Shown: positions 13,584-24,071 of the stretch, in pieces
How the letters are laid out: the number at the start of each line of letters is the position of its first letter
Numbering within the stretch: position 1 is the first letter of the stretch
Source: Formicarius rufipectus
Taxonomy: Eukaryota > Chordata > Aves > Passeriformes > Formicariidae
Assembly (NCBI GenBank): GCA_013399695.1
Contig: VXAU01000943.1
Span: 110,845 to 174,844, forward strand
Reading direction: 5' to 3'
Length of the DNA stretch: 64,000 bases
Notes under the pieces: generated by a model
Told to the model about the DNA's origin: nothing
Databases searched by the model: none
Seen by the model: the letters and a program-made list of their open reading frames with translations, nothing else
Position numbers and translations under genes: made by a program

Positions 13584-14886
13584 GTCCTTTTTGGCTTTTG
13601 CTACCGTGACTAAAGCCTCAGAATTCTGCTGGCTTTAGCGGTGTTGGTGTGAAATGCCGCCATGCCCTGTAGCAGGCAGCTGTTTCCAAGGGGTTACTGC
13701 CACACGGGATCATGCTGGGTAATCCAGTTTAATAAACCAGAGAATGGTGCTTTGAGAGGCAGATCCACATCCTTCTGCTGCCTTCTCAGTTGTGACATGT
13801 GTGTTCCTCCAAGTTTTCTTGAAGTAGCTGTGAGCAGCAACGCTTCGAGTCGCACGAGTGAGATCCTCAGAATCTCTATGAGAACTGAGGGCACTATGGG
13901 GAAGGGGTAAGCTAATGGAAGATGAGAATGCCTTCCAGTAAGTTTGTTGAAAAGGAATGCTATTTGATTTATTTCTGCTCATGTGTTTTAAACTTCTGTG
14001 CATGACACTACTAGCAGATAGTAAAATGCTATCAATAGACAAAACTGAATTATTTAATCCTCCATTTAGTTTAGAACTGTTGGCCACTTTCCAACAGTAA
14101 CTGACTTGTTGCAATGTACCCATAAGTGTGCCTTTTTTGAGTGTGTGATATATGAGCAAAGGTGAAAATTAAAGTTGTTGGTTTGACATCATAAAACATC
14201 AGTGTCACATATGAGGCCCTTTAAAAATTATTAATTATTAAAAATGGTAAGAAGATTGACAAACTGAAGTACAGTGGATGGTTCTGTTTGTTTGGTATTG
14301 GTGTATTGTTAGTATAACAACAGCCTGCAAATGAAAATATGGTTGAAGCAAAGTCAAGTGTTAGAATAATATCAATTACAGTGGTATGGTGTAGTGAAAA
14401 CTGATGGCACATGTTTAAGATTCCTTTGTGTTTGATTAAAAGGGTGGTATACTATCTCTGTTGCTGTGTCTTGAAGAGTGACCCAGGAAAGCTTAAAAAT
14501 ATTTCAGAATCATTGGAAAGGGAGTTCCTTGGAAAATAATGGCAGAGCTCTCTTGAAGTTCTATTTTGGATAGTGAGAAAACACTGTGTCAGTCACAATA
14601 AATAACACTTTAATGTATATTCAGTATTATGTGTTTGAAATTATTTTGTTTTCTGGTATTTGATTTAAAACAAGATCAAATCATCCGTGACATTGCAACT
14701 AAGCAACGAGATAGAAAAAGGAGGGCAAAATGAGGTAATCAGTGTGTGTAAGCAGTTAATCATGCAGATGTCTTACAGGCATTGGCATGGACGTTTTCTA
14801 GTTTTGATGCCTGTGACTCATAAAGAAGGTTTGTAGGACTGAATAGGTCTAGACTTGGGAGTGTTTGATTAAGGTGGATTTCCCTG
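13584..14886. other. Non-coding stretch between two LTRs
   Basis: About 1.3 kb lying between a plus-strand and a minus-strand LTR of the same family. A 149-codon minus-strand frame at 13,710-14,159 is one of the longest non-repeat frames in the window, but I see no domain or motif in it. The first 330 bp are GC-richer than the rest. Internal retroviral sequence was looked for and not recognised. Confidence 0.4.
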
Positions 14887-15167
14887 TGTCATGCTTTAAT
14901 CACAGCCAGCAACTACGTACTTGGCAGCTACTTGCTCCTCCCTCCCAGAAGGTTCAGCAGTCCTGGCCGTGCACTCCCAACCACCTCTGCCCCTCTTTGC
15001 TGGCAGAGCATGGGAAACTGAGAAGTCCTTGACTTAAGTTAAGCACTGCTTAGTAACATTGTGAACATCAGTATGTTACCAACATATTCTTTGCACTAAA
15101 TTCAAAAGACAGCACTGTACCACCTACTAAGAAGAAAATTAACTGTATCCCAGCTGAAACCAGGACA
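14887..15167 (-). mobile_element. Compact avian ERVL-like solo LTR
   Basis: Read on the minus strand, this starts TGTCCTGG at 15,167 and ends with CATGACA at 14,887, so it has the TG...CA termini of an LTR. The first 150 bp match the start of the copy at 62.7 kb (the GTTAATTTTCTTC block and the GCAGTGCTTA block). The last 60 bp match the family's 3' end (GTAGCTGCC, then TGGCTGTGATTAAAGCATGACA-like sequence). It is only 281 bp, against about 520-550 bp for the copies at 48.2 and 62.7 kb. The middle, where the TATA-like region and poly(A) signal would lie, is absent. Both flanks carry CCCT at or near the ends (14,882-14,885 and 15,169-15,172), an imperfect hint of a target-site duplication. Confidence 0.85.
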
Positions 15168-17109
15168 ACCCTAGAGATGCCCAAGGTACTTGCCAGACAC
15201 TGAGTCTTTGAGCACAACTGCAATGCAGATTCAAGAATATTTAATTCCGTAGAGGGATTTGGAAAATCATGGGGTTTGTGAATGTCTTAAATACATTGGT
15301 AGAATATGGTTGAAATGCTCATGAAGAAAATAATTATTTTATGTACCAGCTATAGTTGTATACTGGAATGTGTTTTAATGTATAGGGCTATACAGCAAGC
15401 AAGGGGATGAAAGTAAGTTTGTAGCAAACTCTTTCCCTTCAGTGTCGAGGAGCTTGATGGAGGAAGGTAATATTTTAGTCTCAATTAGGAATTGTATCAT
15501 AGCACAGAAGAAGTGAATTTTCCTTGAATATTTTACTTAGCAAGAGTTTCTTTCTATGATTCTGTGGATGCAGTTTAATATTTATGTAATGATAGTGCCC
15601 ATGGGGTTGATCACGATCAAAGACCTGTTGTACTAACATGCATATAAACACAATTTCTTTGCTCTTAACTGTTTCTCAACTGGAACTTCTAATTCAGTGT
15701 CATCAAATTAGAGCTCCAGGGAAAATGTGTCGTGGTAGAGCTGCTTCTAGGTTAACAAAGCTGCATTCTGACTTTTTTAAGGCATAATATTTATATTCTG
15801 TAGAAGAGATTTAGAATACAAAAACTTCCTTGAAATTAAAATAAAGCTGTAAGGAATGTTGAAAAGGAAGGTTCCAATAAGAATGAAATTGCTGGTTTTG
15901 GCGTGGTGATATATGGACAATTATGATAAATATTTGGTTTAAATCTTTTCTTTCCTCTAAGATACTTAAATGAGAGGTAATGGGATGCAAGACTTTGAGA
16001 AAAATAATCATGTTTTGATTTTTTTTTTTCTCTTTGCCGGGCTGTTATAGTGCAAAATCAAAACAAAGAAGATAGCACTGTGACTAGAGAAAAAAAAATA
16101 AAATTCTCTTGAGCATCATCCACACTCAAATGAGAATTTTTAGCTTTTTGGAAGCAATGTTTAGACTGAATCCCAGGCTGAAATTTTCAGCACTGGTCTC
16201 GCACTCTCTGTCTACCAAGTGGCTGGAATAAGAAAGCCTCCACAATGCAATGCTGAGAACTGTACATAGTTGCAGGCTGGCCTCTTAGAGTTGGACTTAG
16301 CATACCTATTGAGTTGGTTTTGGTAGAAGACAATGTTTTACTGAAAAAGAGGGTGAAAGTGACAGTACAGATCATCTGACTTGTTGAAATTTGCTTTTGT
16401 ATTATTTGAAGCTGTTGGTCTGCCATTACAGATGAAGATAAAAACATTTTCTCTATTGATTTGGAGTTATATAATGCATAGGAAATCAGGCTTCATTAGG
16501 TTTTCTGTTTATAAAACTACTTGTTACTAATACTGAGTTTAAGTTGGGTTCAGATTTAAAAAATCCTGATAGATGGGAAAACACTTTGTTGGACTCAAGT
16601 ATGCAATTTCTCAGTTGTACTCTCTTCATTAACCTTTCTCTTGTGTCAGAAAGATTTGTTAAATGTGTTGGAACAGTTCAAATGTCCTTTAGTTTTTGAC
16701 TTGTTGCCTCTTTATACCTCCTGCTTAATGGGAGATAGGTTGCTTAGTGATGCTGAAGCTTTTCCAGAGCAGCTTCCCATACCTGGATGCTTTTCATGAA
16801 ACTTGATTAGCCCAGGGCTAATAATAACTTACCACATGAGTATGGAAGACAGTAGATAATTTTTAAGCATTAATATTTGTATCCAGACTTGTAAAAATAC
16901 TGGAAATATGTTTAGCAGCCTACCGGGTATAGCTGACTACCCTTTTTACTTGGTAGCTCTTTTGAATTTGAGATTAAGCAGAAACAAAAATACGAGTTTA
17001 AGCAAACACCTACCAATTAGAAAGCTCATTTCCCCTCTTCAGAACTGAGCGTCCATATTTAATGCAGGCTATAGCACCCATTTTCTCCTGAGGCATCTGG
17101 ATCAGATTA
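15168..17109. other. AT-rich non-coding stretch, no gene seen
   Basis: No frame exceeds 90 codons and no motif was recognised. A T9-rich run lies near 16,018-16,030. No mobile element was seen until the CR1 fragment begins near 17,110. Confidence 0.55.
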
Positions 17110-17730
17110 TAACCTTCTCCAGGTTGAACAACCCCTGTTCCCTTAGTCTGACTTGGCAGGAGAGGCTCTCCAATCCTCTGCTGGTCTTCATATCTCTCCT
17201 CTGAACCTGCTATAACAAGTCCATGTCTTTATTGTACTGGGGGCCCTAGAGCTGAACACAGCACTCCAGGTGGGGTCCCATTAGACCAGAGGAGAGGGAA
17301 AGTGCCACTGCCCCTGACCTGCTGGCCACACTGCTTTTCATGAAGCCCAGGGTGGTTTTCTGGACTCTGAGTGCACACTGTTGGCTCATGTCCGGCTTTT
17401 CATCCATGGAAACCCCCAGTTCCTTCTCCACAGGGTTGTTCTCCATGACGTCCCCAGTCTGTACTCAGCCAGAGTGAGGCACCTTTTACTGGGACCTGTT
17501 GAACTTTGTGAGGTTCCCATGGGCTCACTTCTCCAGGTCCCTCTGGATGGTATCCTGTCCTTCAGGTGTGGCAACTGCACCACTCAGCTTTGTGTCATCT
17601 GCAGGCTTGCTGAGGGTGCACTCAATCCAGTTGTTTATGTCACTGATTGAAACCAGTCCCAAGGCAGAACCCTGATGGACACCACTTGTCACCAGCCTCC
17701 ACCTGATCATAGAGCCACTGACAACAATTG
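17110..17730 (-). mobile_element. CR1 LINE fragment with reverse-transcriptase remnant
   Basis: The minus strand reads as the end of a CR1 ORF2 reverse transcriptase. From 17,710 downward it encodes VTSGVHQGSALG, the conserved RT block normally written SGVPQGS. Next comes PADDTKLSGA, which holds the catalytic ADD triad with the usual preceding aromatic residue replaced by Pro, then TPEGQDTIQRDLEK. In another frame at 17,246-17,446 it continues with KELGVSMDEKPDMSQQCA, SVASRSGAV and LMGPHLECCVQL. The frame changes, and residues expected between these blocks are missing, so the copy is dead. CR1 elements are usually 5'-truncated with an intact 3' end. Here the 3' UTR and terminal octamer repeats are not recognisable beyond 17,110. 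CR1 is the dominant LINE of birds and supports an avian source. Confidence 0.93.
17246..17710 (-). pseudogene. CR1 ORF2 reverse-transcriptase remnant
   Basis: These are the coding remains within the CR1 fragment. The upstream part (17,525-17,710) has the SGV.QGS and ADD boxes of the palm domain. The downstream part (17,246-17,446) has the thumb-side DEK.DMSQQCA segment characteristic of CR1. At least one frameshift separates them, and the catalytic box reads PADD, not FADD or YADD. No full-length protein can be made. Confidence 0.85.
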
Positions 17731-19731
17731 ACTTAGTAGTCAGTAGTCAGTTCAGCATTCAGTAAAGCCTGGGACTCCTTGAGTGTTGAAGTTATTTTAC
17801 TTCTGCAGCTTTAAGAAATGCTTAGCTGCATTTTGTATATAAAAATTTTCCTCTGTCAAAGGGCATATTAAATTATTATTAAATTCCCTGTAGCTCCATA
17901 TCCACACACCTATATAGGGAACTCTGTTAATTTCATCAGAAATTAATGATAGTAAAAGATCACCTGAAACTGGATCACAGTTAAACCAATCCTCTCCACC
18001 CCAGCCCCTGTCAGGATAAACTGTAAGTAGGAAGTCATTTCAGATCCTATCTTTTGAGCTACGTTGTGTAAAGAATTAAATATACTCAGGCAAACTTAGA
18101 AATGAAAAGCAGTTATGATTAAAGGGTTTCAGTTCTGGCTTTTATTGAAATTTAGGCATACATGTGCTTTAAGTGGAAAGGTAAATTTCTCTGAGTACAG
18201 CTGGGGATTTAAATAAAACATTGTTATTTAAAACACTTTATTTATGTTGCTACGTTCCCTATTCTTTGAGATTTACCTCAAAATTTTGGAGATATATTTT
18301 GGTACCTCAAAATATTGCAATGTTATAACAAATTGCAATACAAAATATGATGCAGTACATTTTAAAGAATATTGTAAATTAGCTAGATGTGTTTAGTAGC
18401 TTGCAAGTGTTATGTGAATGGGGTCCAGTCAAAGTTTTCTGTGGATCCGTTGCACTGAGAGACCCAAAATGTAAAGAAAAAAAAAAAGACAAAATGCTTA
18501 AAAATGTGCTACCATCAAAACTATGTTTAAGGAATGTACTGAAGTAGTGGTATTTGTATGACAAATACTAGTACTTGCCAATAGTTTTGTCAAAAATGTG
18601 ATATTTCAGTGCAAACTTCAGATCTTTGGGGGGTTTCCTGCTTCTGTCTGTAGTAGCACTGATTGAACAAACTTGATACTTCCCCCCCTGCCCTGCTACT
18701 TGGTAGACCAACAGGGTAATTCATATCTCAGTTCATAGCATAATGTTCTGTTACTTGGAGTATAATGTTTGTATTAAGTGACTGAAATGGTGTGTTTCTG
18801 GACAGCAGAGCATGTTTGAGTTCAGACCTCATGAAGAAACTAATTTTGGAACGTATTGCCTGACTCTCCTCTTCTGGATGCTTGTGTAATATGAGTCTTT
18901 ATGACTATGGAGACTTCTCAGACTACCGTTTCATAGTTGAGACTTTTGAAAGATCCTAGCTGTTCAGAGATGCTGGAAATCACAACTTAGACCAGCATCT
19001 TTTAGTCATCATGTTAATTTTGGACCAGACTTTACCTTTCCTACACACAGTGCTGAGGTAATCCATCATCCTGCTAAAACAAGGGAAATTCAATCCATCA
19101 CTGCTGGATTCTGATACAGGGCTGTAAGGGGGATGCAAGTCATCTTCCTGGTAGTAATCAAACAGCTGTGATACATGCCACGTTAAGCTTGTATCATCCT
19201 ATAATAGATGGTTTTCTTCTACATGGGAGCATGCTACAAAAATCTTCTGACAGATGGACTGTCTTGCAGAGGTTTCTTTTTTTATGGAATTTAAGGCTGT
19301 GAACTAGTTATTGACAAATAGTACATCATCAGTTCCAGTTGAAGACACAGACTAATAAGTAGAACATTGGCACTAATCCTTATTTAATCAGCCTTAAAAT
19401 GGTAATTTCAAATTGATGAGGGCATAGGGAATAGATTTTGTACTTTTAAAGTGCTGCTAAAAATACCAGGAATGTGTGTATACAACCCAAGGATGAAATT
19501 GAAGTGCATTCTGCATGTATGGTGAGTGAAGCATGCCAGTGAAAGCTGAGGTCAGAGTAATATTGGGACCAAAGAATTTTCTGTTTTAAAAACAATGCAC
19601 TCCTGTTTATAGTTTCACAAAGTGTCCGTGGGAGCACTGTTGCTTTATTTTTGTTCTGTGGCATTTTATTGTCTTCTCAAGTCCTTTCAAAAGCTGTTAA
19701 AGCATCCTAAAGCTGAAGAAACTTTTAATCT
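17731..19731. other. AT-rich non-coding stretch, no gene seen
   Basis: No supported gene. The stretch has a short AGTAGTC-type duplication at 17,735-17,750 just outside the CR1, and an A12-like run near 18,475-18,488. Frames are short and show no motif. Confidence 0.55.
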
Positions 19732-19808
19732 AAAAAAACCCAAGCAAACTAGCAAAAAGCCCCAAAGAAACAGGAGGAAAAAGCCAAATAAAACAAAACA
19801 AAAAAAAC
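19732..19808. repeat. A/C-rich low-complexity tract
   Basis: About 75 bp of A-rich sequence with CAAA, CCAA and ACCC words, the complement of the G/T tracts found elsewhere. The Lys/Pro/Asn-rich 81-codon frame crossing it (19,622-19,867) follows from this composition and is not evidence of a gene. Confidence 0.75.
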
Positions 19809-20003
19809 TGCAGCAAGGTAAAGCTTCAGAAATCATGAAACTTAATTTAGTTGCCTGCCTAATATAGTCCCAGTATTGACAATAATTTCCCATTTGTCTT
19901 TACTGTATATTTAGAAAACCTGAAGCTGATAGCTAACCCTTTGGTTTTTACAGTATAACACACTGATTTCTTTCATGTTTTTATTTGTTTAATAGTGGTA
20001 CTA

Positions 20004-20018
20004 ATTATTATTATTATT
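20004..20018. repeat. (ATT)5 microsatellite
   Basis: Five perfect ATT units. Short simple repeat. Confidence 0.85.
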
Positions 20019-21087
20019 AAATACAAGCAATAAGTATTCATATAAAAGCAGAAGTAATTTTAAACCACTTGGAGTGTTTCAGCACAAAGAAACAGAATGC
20101 AGCAGGAGAAGGTTGCCTATCTCTTCAGGTGGAGTAATACAAATATTTTATTAGCTTTACTGAGTACATTAGTCCGTAAACATCAATCTGTTTTGAATCT
20201 TAGTAAGGTGAGCCATGAAACACGTAACAAGCGTACAAGTGCTTTAGTTGGGTTTTGAAGTTTCCTGACTTGACTGATTTGAGATTTATCTAAATACAGT
20301 TAATTAGTCATGTAATTCTGGAAAGTAGCTTCCTTGAAAGCTGAGCTTACAAGTGTTAATGGGCACCAAATAAAAGGGTGCCCTTAAGCTACTTAAAGTA
20401 TGATAGATGTGTCATTGCATAGGCCTGAGCTGTTTGAGTACAGGCATTCATCTAACTATAGCAGAAAACATTCAGTCTGCTCTGAGTTGTTCTGGTAAGA
20501 ACTGGGATGAATTCATCCAGTGCTGAAGTCTGTGCCCCTTAAGGAAGACTGCTGTTGGCACTTGTGTTCTTAAATTAATCTAGGCTGTGATAGCTTGTTA
20601 CACTGCAACATGAAGAATAGAGTGTCCAGAAATTACCTCAGTATTTTTATGTGGAAATAGTTACATGGATGATAGAAAGATCATACTATATGGACAATAT
20701 TTTGCCTATTTTGTGAGAAAATAAGCATCCGAGTAAACCAGTAGTAAGTTTCACAACTTTAGATTCAGCAGCAGTTCAAGACAATTAAGCCAAACAATTT
20801 GAAAAAGCAGCAAAAGAATGTGAATGTGTTAATGAACTTAAACTGTTTTTCTCTTTTGTGTCTTCCTCCAAACCTGCAAACAGTTTAGAGCATGTTTATA
20901 AGCTTCTAGTAGAAGGTACAGTAAGTGTGCTACAGATCATTCTTCTTTATTCAGTTTAATAATCAGTAATTTAAATTGCATGTTTATTTTTTCTCTATGC
21001 AATAATCTCCTCATCCAGCAGTTCTGTAGTTAGTTTATGGACACAATTTCCAAGGAAAGAAGAGGAAATGAACTTATTTAAAAAAAA

Positions 21088-21088
21088 N
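21088..21088. other. Ambiguous base (N) in an A-rich run
   Basis: A single N lies inside a run of A residues. It is a base-calling or consensus ambiguity of the source assembly, not a biological feature. Confidence 0.98.
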
Positions 21089-23322
21089 AACTATAAAAGG
21101 AATGCTGGGATATATAGAAAGCATCAGCAATTGATGTGCACCTGGACTACTGAAGATAACCAAAAGAGATACAGAGAAATGGGTTATGCACTTTGGTAGG
21201 TAGCAGAATTTTGAAGGCATATCATAAGCTTGTGATGTGCCTTTCTCTTTGGAAAACACTTCAAACCTAACATCCATATGCATGCAAGCACACAAACAAG
21301 GTAGTTTTATTTTTAAAAACTCTTGGGATGTATTGGATGTGACCATCTTCTTTGACAGTAACCTGTTGTGAACAAAACCTGGTAAATGCTGGCCACAAAC
21401 TACCACAAGATCCTTTTGCTGTTGTCAGTATATCTTTTGAAAGTCTTTTAGAAGTCCAGCCCTGGTATAGCCATGTAGACCATCCACAGCTACTTCACTC
21501 TTTCTAGGAATTCTGCCTCTGATGTCACCTCGTTAGAGGTAATGCAAGGCATTCTGTGGTATTATCCCTGTTCTGTGGAAAACAGTAATATATACTTTGT
21601 AATTGCTTTCTAATCTTTGAATTGAAATTGATTGTGTGTCCTGTCCAAGTACTAAATAGCTTATAGAAGCAGAGGCAGAGGGAAAAGAAGTGAAAATGTA
21701 ATGTACCAATGCCTTCTGTAGAATGTTACACCTTTTCAACAGTGGTTTGGTAAAGCGTCAGAAAACCCAGGATGATGTAGACAGAATTTCAGTGCCATTG
21801 ATGGCATAAGCTGCAGACCTGTTGATCTGAGCCAGAAAGCAGAGATAATGCTCACAGAACTGTGCTTTTGCTTGAATGAGTTTCATTACTCAAACATAAA
21901 ATGCACAGAACAACATGGAGAACTTTTGTGGTCGAAGTTGAGTGCGTGACACTCCTAAGTTCTTTGCTTTATTTCTTCACCATTGCTCCTGGGCAAACCA
22001 CGAAAGCCTGCCTTGTTTATGTGACTAATTTTCCTCAGGGACTTTTATGTGTTTCTGTAATTACATAATTCCTGTGTAGCTATAACAGGTCAACCACTGA
22101 ACTGACTTAAGTCAGCTTAGTCACCATCTGTCAAGACGTGCTGAAATAAAGGTATCTTTTATATAACCAAACACTGACAAATAACTTTGCGACTGTTTTA
22201 GTACCTAATATACAAAAATATGGAGAAAAAAATGGAAGTTGATGTGTAAGAGCAGATTCAGCATTAGAAGTGAGAGGAATTTGGGCAAAATATGCATGTT
22301 GTGGTATAGAGTAACCCTCTAGCACTAACCAATACAAATTATAAAATATCTTAAGCAACAGTGCAGTTAGGTAGATGGCACTTGGTATTTTATATTCATA
22401 GGTCGGAGTGTAGGAGTCCTGGAAATTGTACTCTCCCATACTGAAAAAATAGAATAAACTCTTTACCAGTGGTTAAACTATTTTTTCTGTGTAGTCTTCA
22501 AGATATGTTGGCTGATGAAAGCTAAGTATTGATAATTCCAAGACCATTTTTATTTTCTGGGGACAGTTTTCTTTATTATTTTTTCATCCATTGTCACTGC
22601 ATTTTACCTAACAAGGATTATAAAATAGTAATTAAAATATGCTATAATGACCAAAATAGAACAGTTTTAGCTCTTTTTGTTAAAGCCTGAGGACCCAAGT
22701 AGTAGAGAATTTTCTAGATAAAGGAAAGTGTGATTAATTACTTCATTTTGCTGTGGTGTATCATGAGTTTCTATGAGCACTGTAGAGGAAGGTGTTTACC
22801 CATCTTCTGTCCAAAAAACTTGAAGTCATATGATGTTGAGCACTACACAAGGAGACATTGTTGCCTCATATCATGCTTCAAGGATATTATAATGGTGATT
22901 GGTTGGTTCATAATAGTGTACAGTTGTATATTAAAATGTTGATTTGAATTTAGAAAAGATCTAATTAACTTTTTATTAAAGAAAATATACCAGGAGCTGT
23001 AACAATTTTCTTACGAAAATCCAGAGCTAAGCTTGGTCCTGGTCCTGCTTCACTGTTTCTTTCTTGTTCATGACATTCAAGTAAAAACTGCTTTCCAGAG
23101 GTAAGTTGCCAAAGGTCTGTGGTCCTCAGAAGACACACTGGAATTCGGTGACAGTTTTAAGATATTCCGTTTTGCTTCTTTGAGACTGTCTCTGAGGGAA
23201 TAACTCAAGTAGAGTGGCAAAAAAATTGAGACTTTTGTTTAGAATAAGGGCATTAATTTGAGGTTTTGTCCTGTGCTACAACCCCTTTTCAGAACTGTTC
23301 TGGGTTTTGAAGCCCATTCATC

Positions 23323-24071
23323 CCTTTTTGGGGTTGTTTGTGGGTTTTTTGGTTTGTTTGTGGGTTTTTTGGTTTGTTTGTGGGTTTTTTGGTTTGTTTG
23401 TGGGTTTTTTGGTTTGTTTGTGGGTTTTTTGGTTTGTTTGTGGGTTTTTTGGTTTGTTTGTGGGTTTTTTGGTTTGTTTGTGGGTTTTTTGGTTTGTTTG
23501 TGGGTTTTTTGGTTTGTTTGTGGGTTTTTTGGTTTGTTTGTGGGTTTTTTGGTTTGTTTGTGGGTTTTTTGGTTTGTTTGTGGGTTTTTTGGTTTGTTTG
23601 TGGGTTTTTTGGTTTGTTTGTGGGTTTTTTGGTTTGTTTGTGGGTTTTTTGGTTTGTTTGTGGGTTTTTTGGTTTGTTTGTGGGTTTTTTGGTTTGTTTG
23701 TGGGTTTTTTGGTTTGTTTGTGGGTTTTTTGGTTTGTTTGTGGGTTTTTTGGTTTGTTTGTGGGTTTTTTGGTTTGTTTGTGGGTTTTTTGGTTTGTTTG
23801 TGGGTTTTTTGGTTTGTTTGTGGGTTTTTTGGTTTGTTTGTGGGTTTTTTGGTTTGTTTGTGGGTTTTTTGGTTTGTTTGTGGGTTTTTTGGTTTGTTTG
23901 TGGGTTTTTTGGTTTGTTTGTGGGTTTTTTGGTTTGTTTGTGGGTTTTTTGGTTTGTTTGTGGGTTTTTTGGTTTGTTTGTGGGTTTTTTGGTTTGTTTG
24001 TGGGTTTTTTGGTTTGTTTGTGGGTTTTTTGGTTTGTTTGTGGGTTTTTTGGTTTGTTTGTGGGTTTTTTG
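23323..24071. repeat. Perfect 20-bp minisatellite, 36 identical units
   Basis: From 23,341 to 24,060 the unit TGGGTTTTTTGGTTTGTTTG is repeated exactly 36 times with no substitution or indel. A degenerate unit precedes it (23,323-23,340) and a half unit follows (24,061-24,071). The unit has only G and T on the plus strand, so neither strand can contain a stop codon. That produces long open frames in all six frames, with a 20-residue period because 20 bp is not a multiple of three. The unit carries one GGG, one GG and a T6 run. The T6/A6 tract recurs every 20 bp, close to two helical turns. Total identity implies very recent expansion or homogenisation, or an assembly that copied one consensus unit. 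Confidence 0.97.

Larger units (their letters stand above)
19809..23322. other. AT-rich non-coding stretch, no gene seen
   Basis: About 3.5 kb with no recognised gene or mobile element. It includes a perfect (ATT)5 microsatellite at 20,004-20,018 and one ambiguous base at 21,088 inside an A-rich run. The longest frame (110 codons, minus strand, 21,074-21,406) spans that N and has no recognisable domain. Confidence 0.55.

Noticed and set aside
13710..14159. 149-codon minus-strand frame
   Set aside because: No retroviral or host motif seen. It lies between two LTRs but nothing ties it to gag, pol or env.
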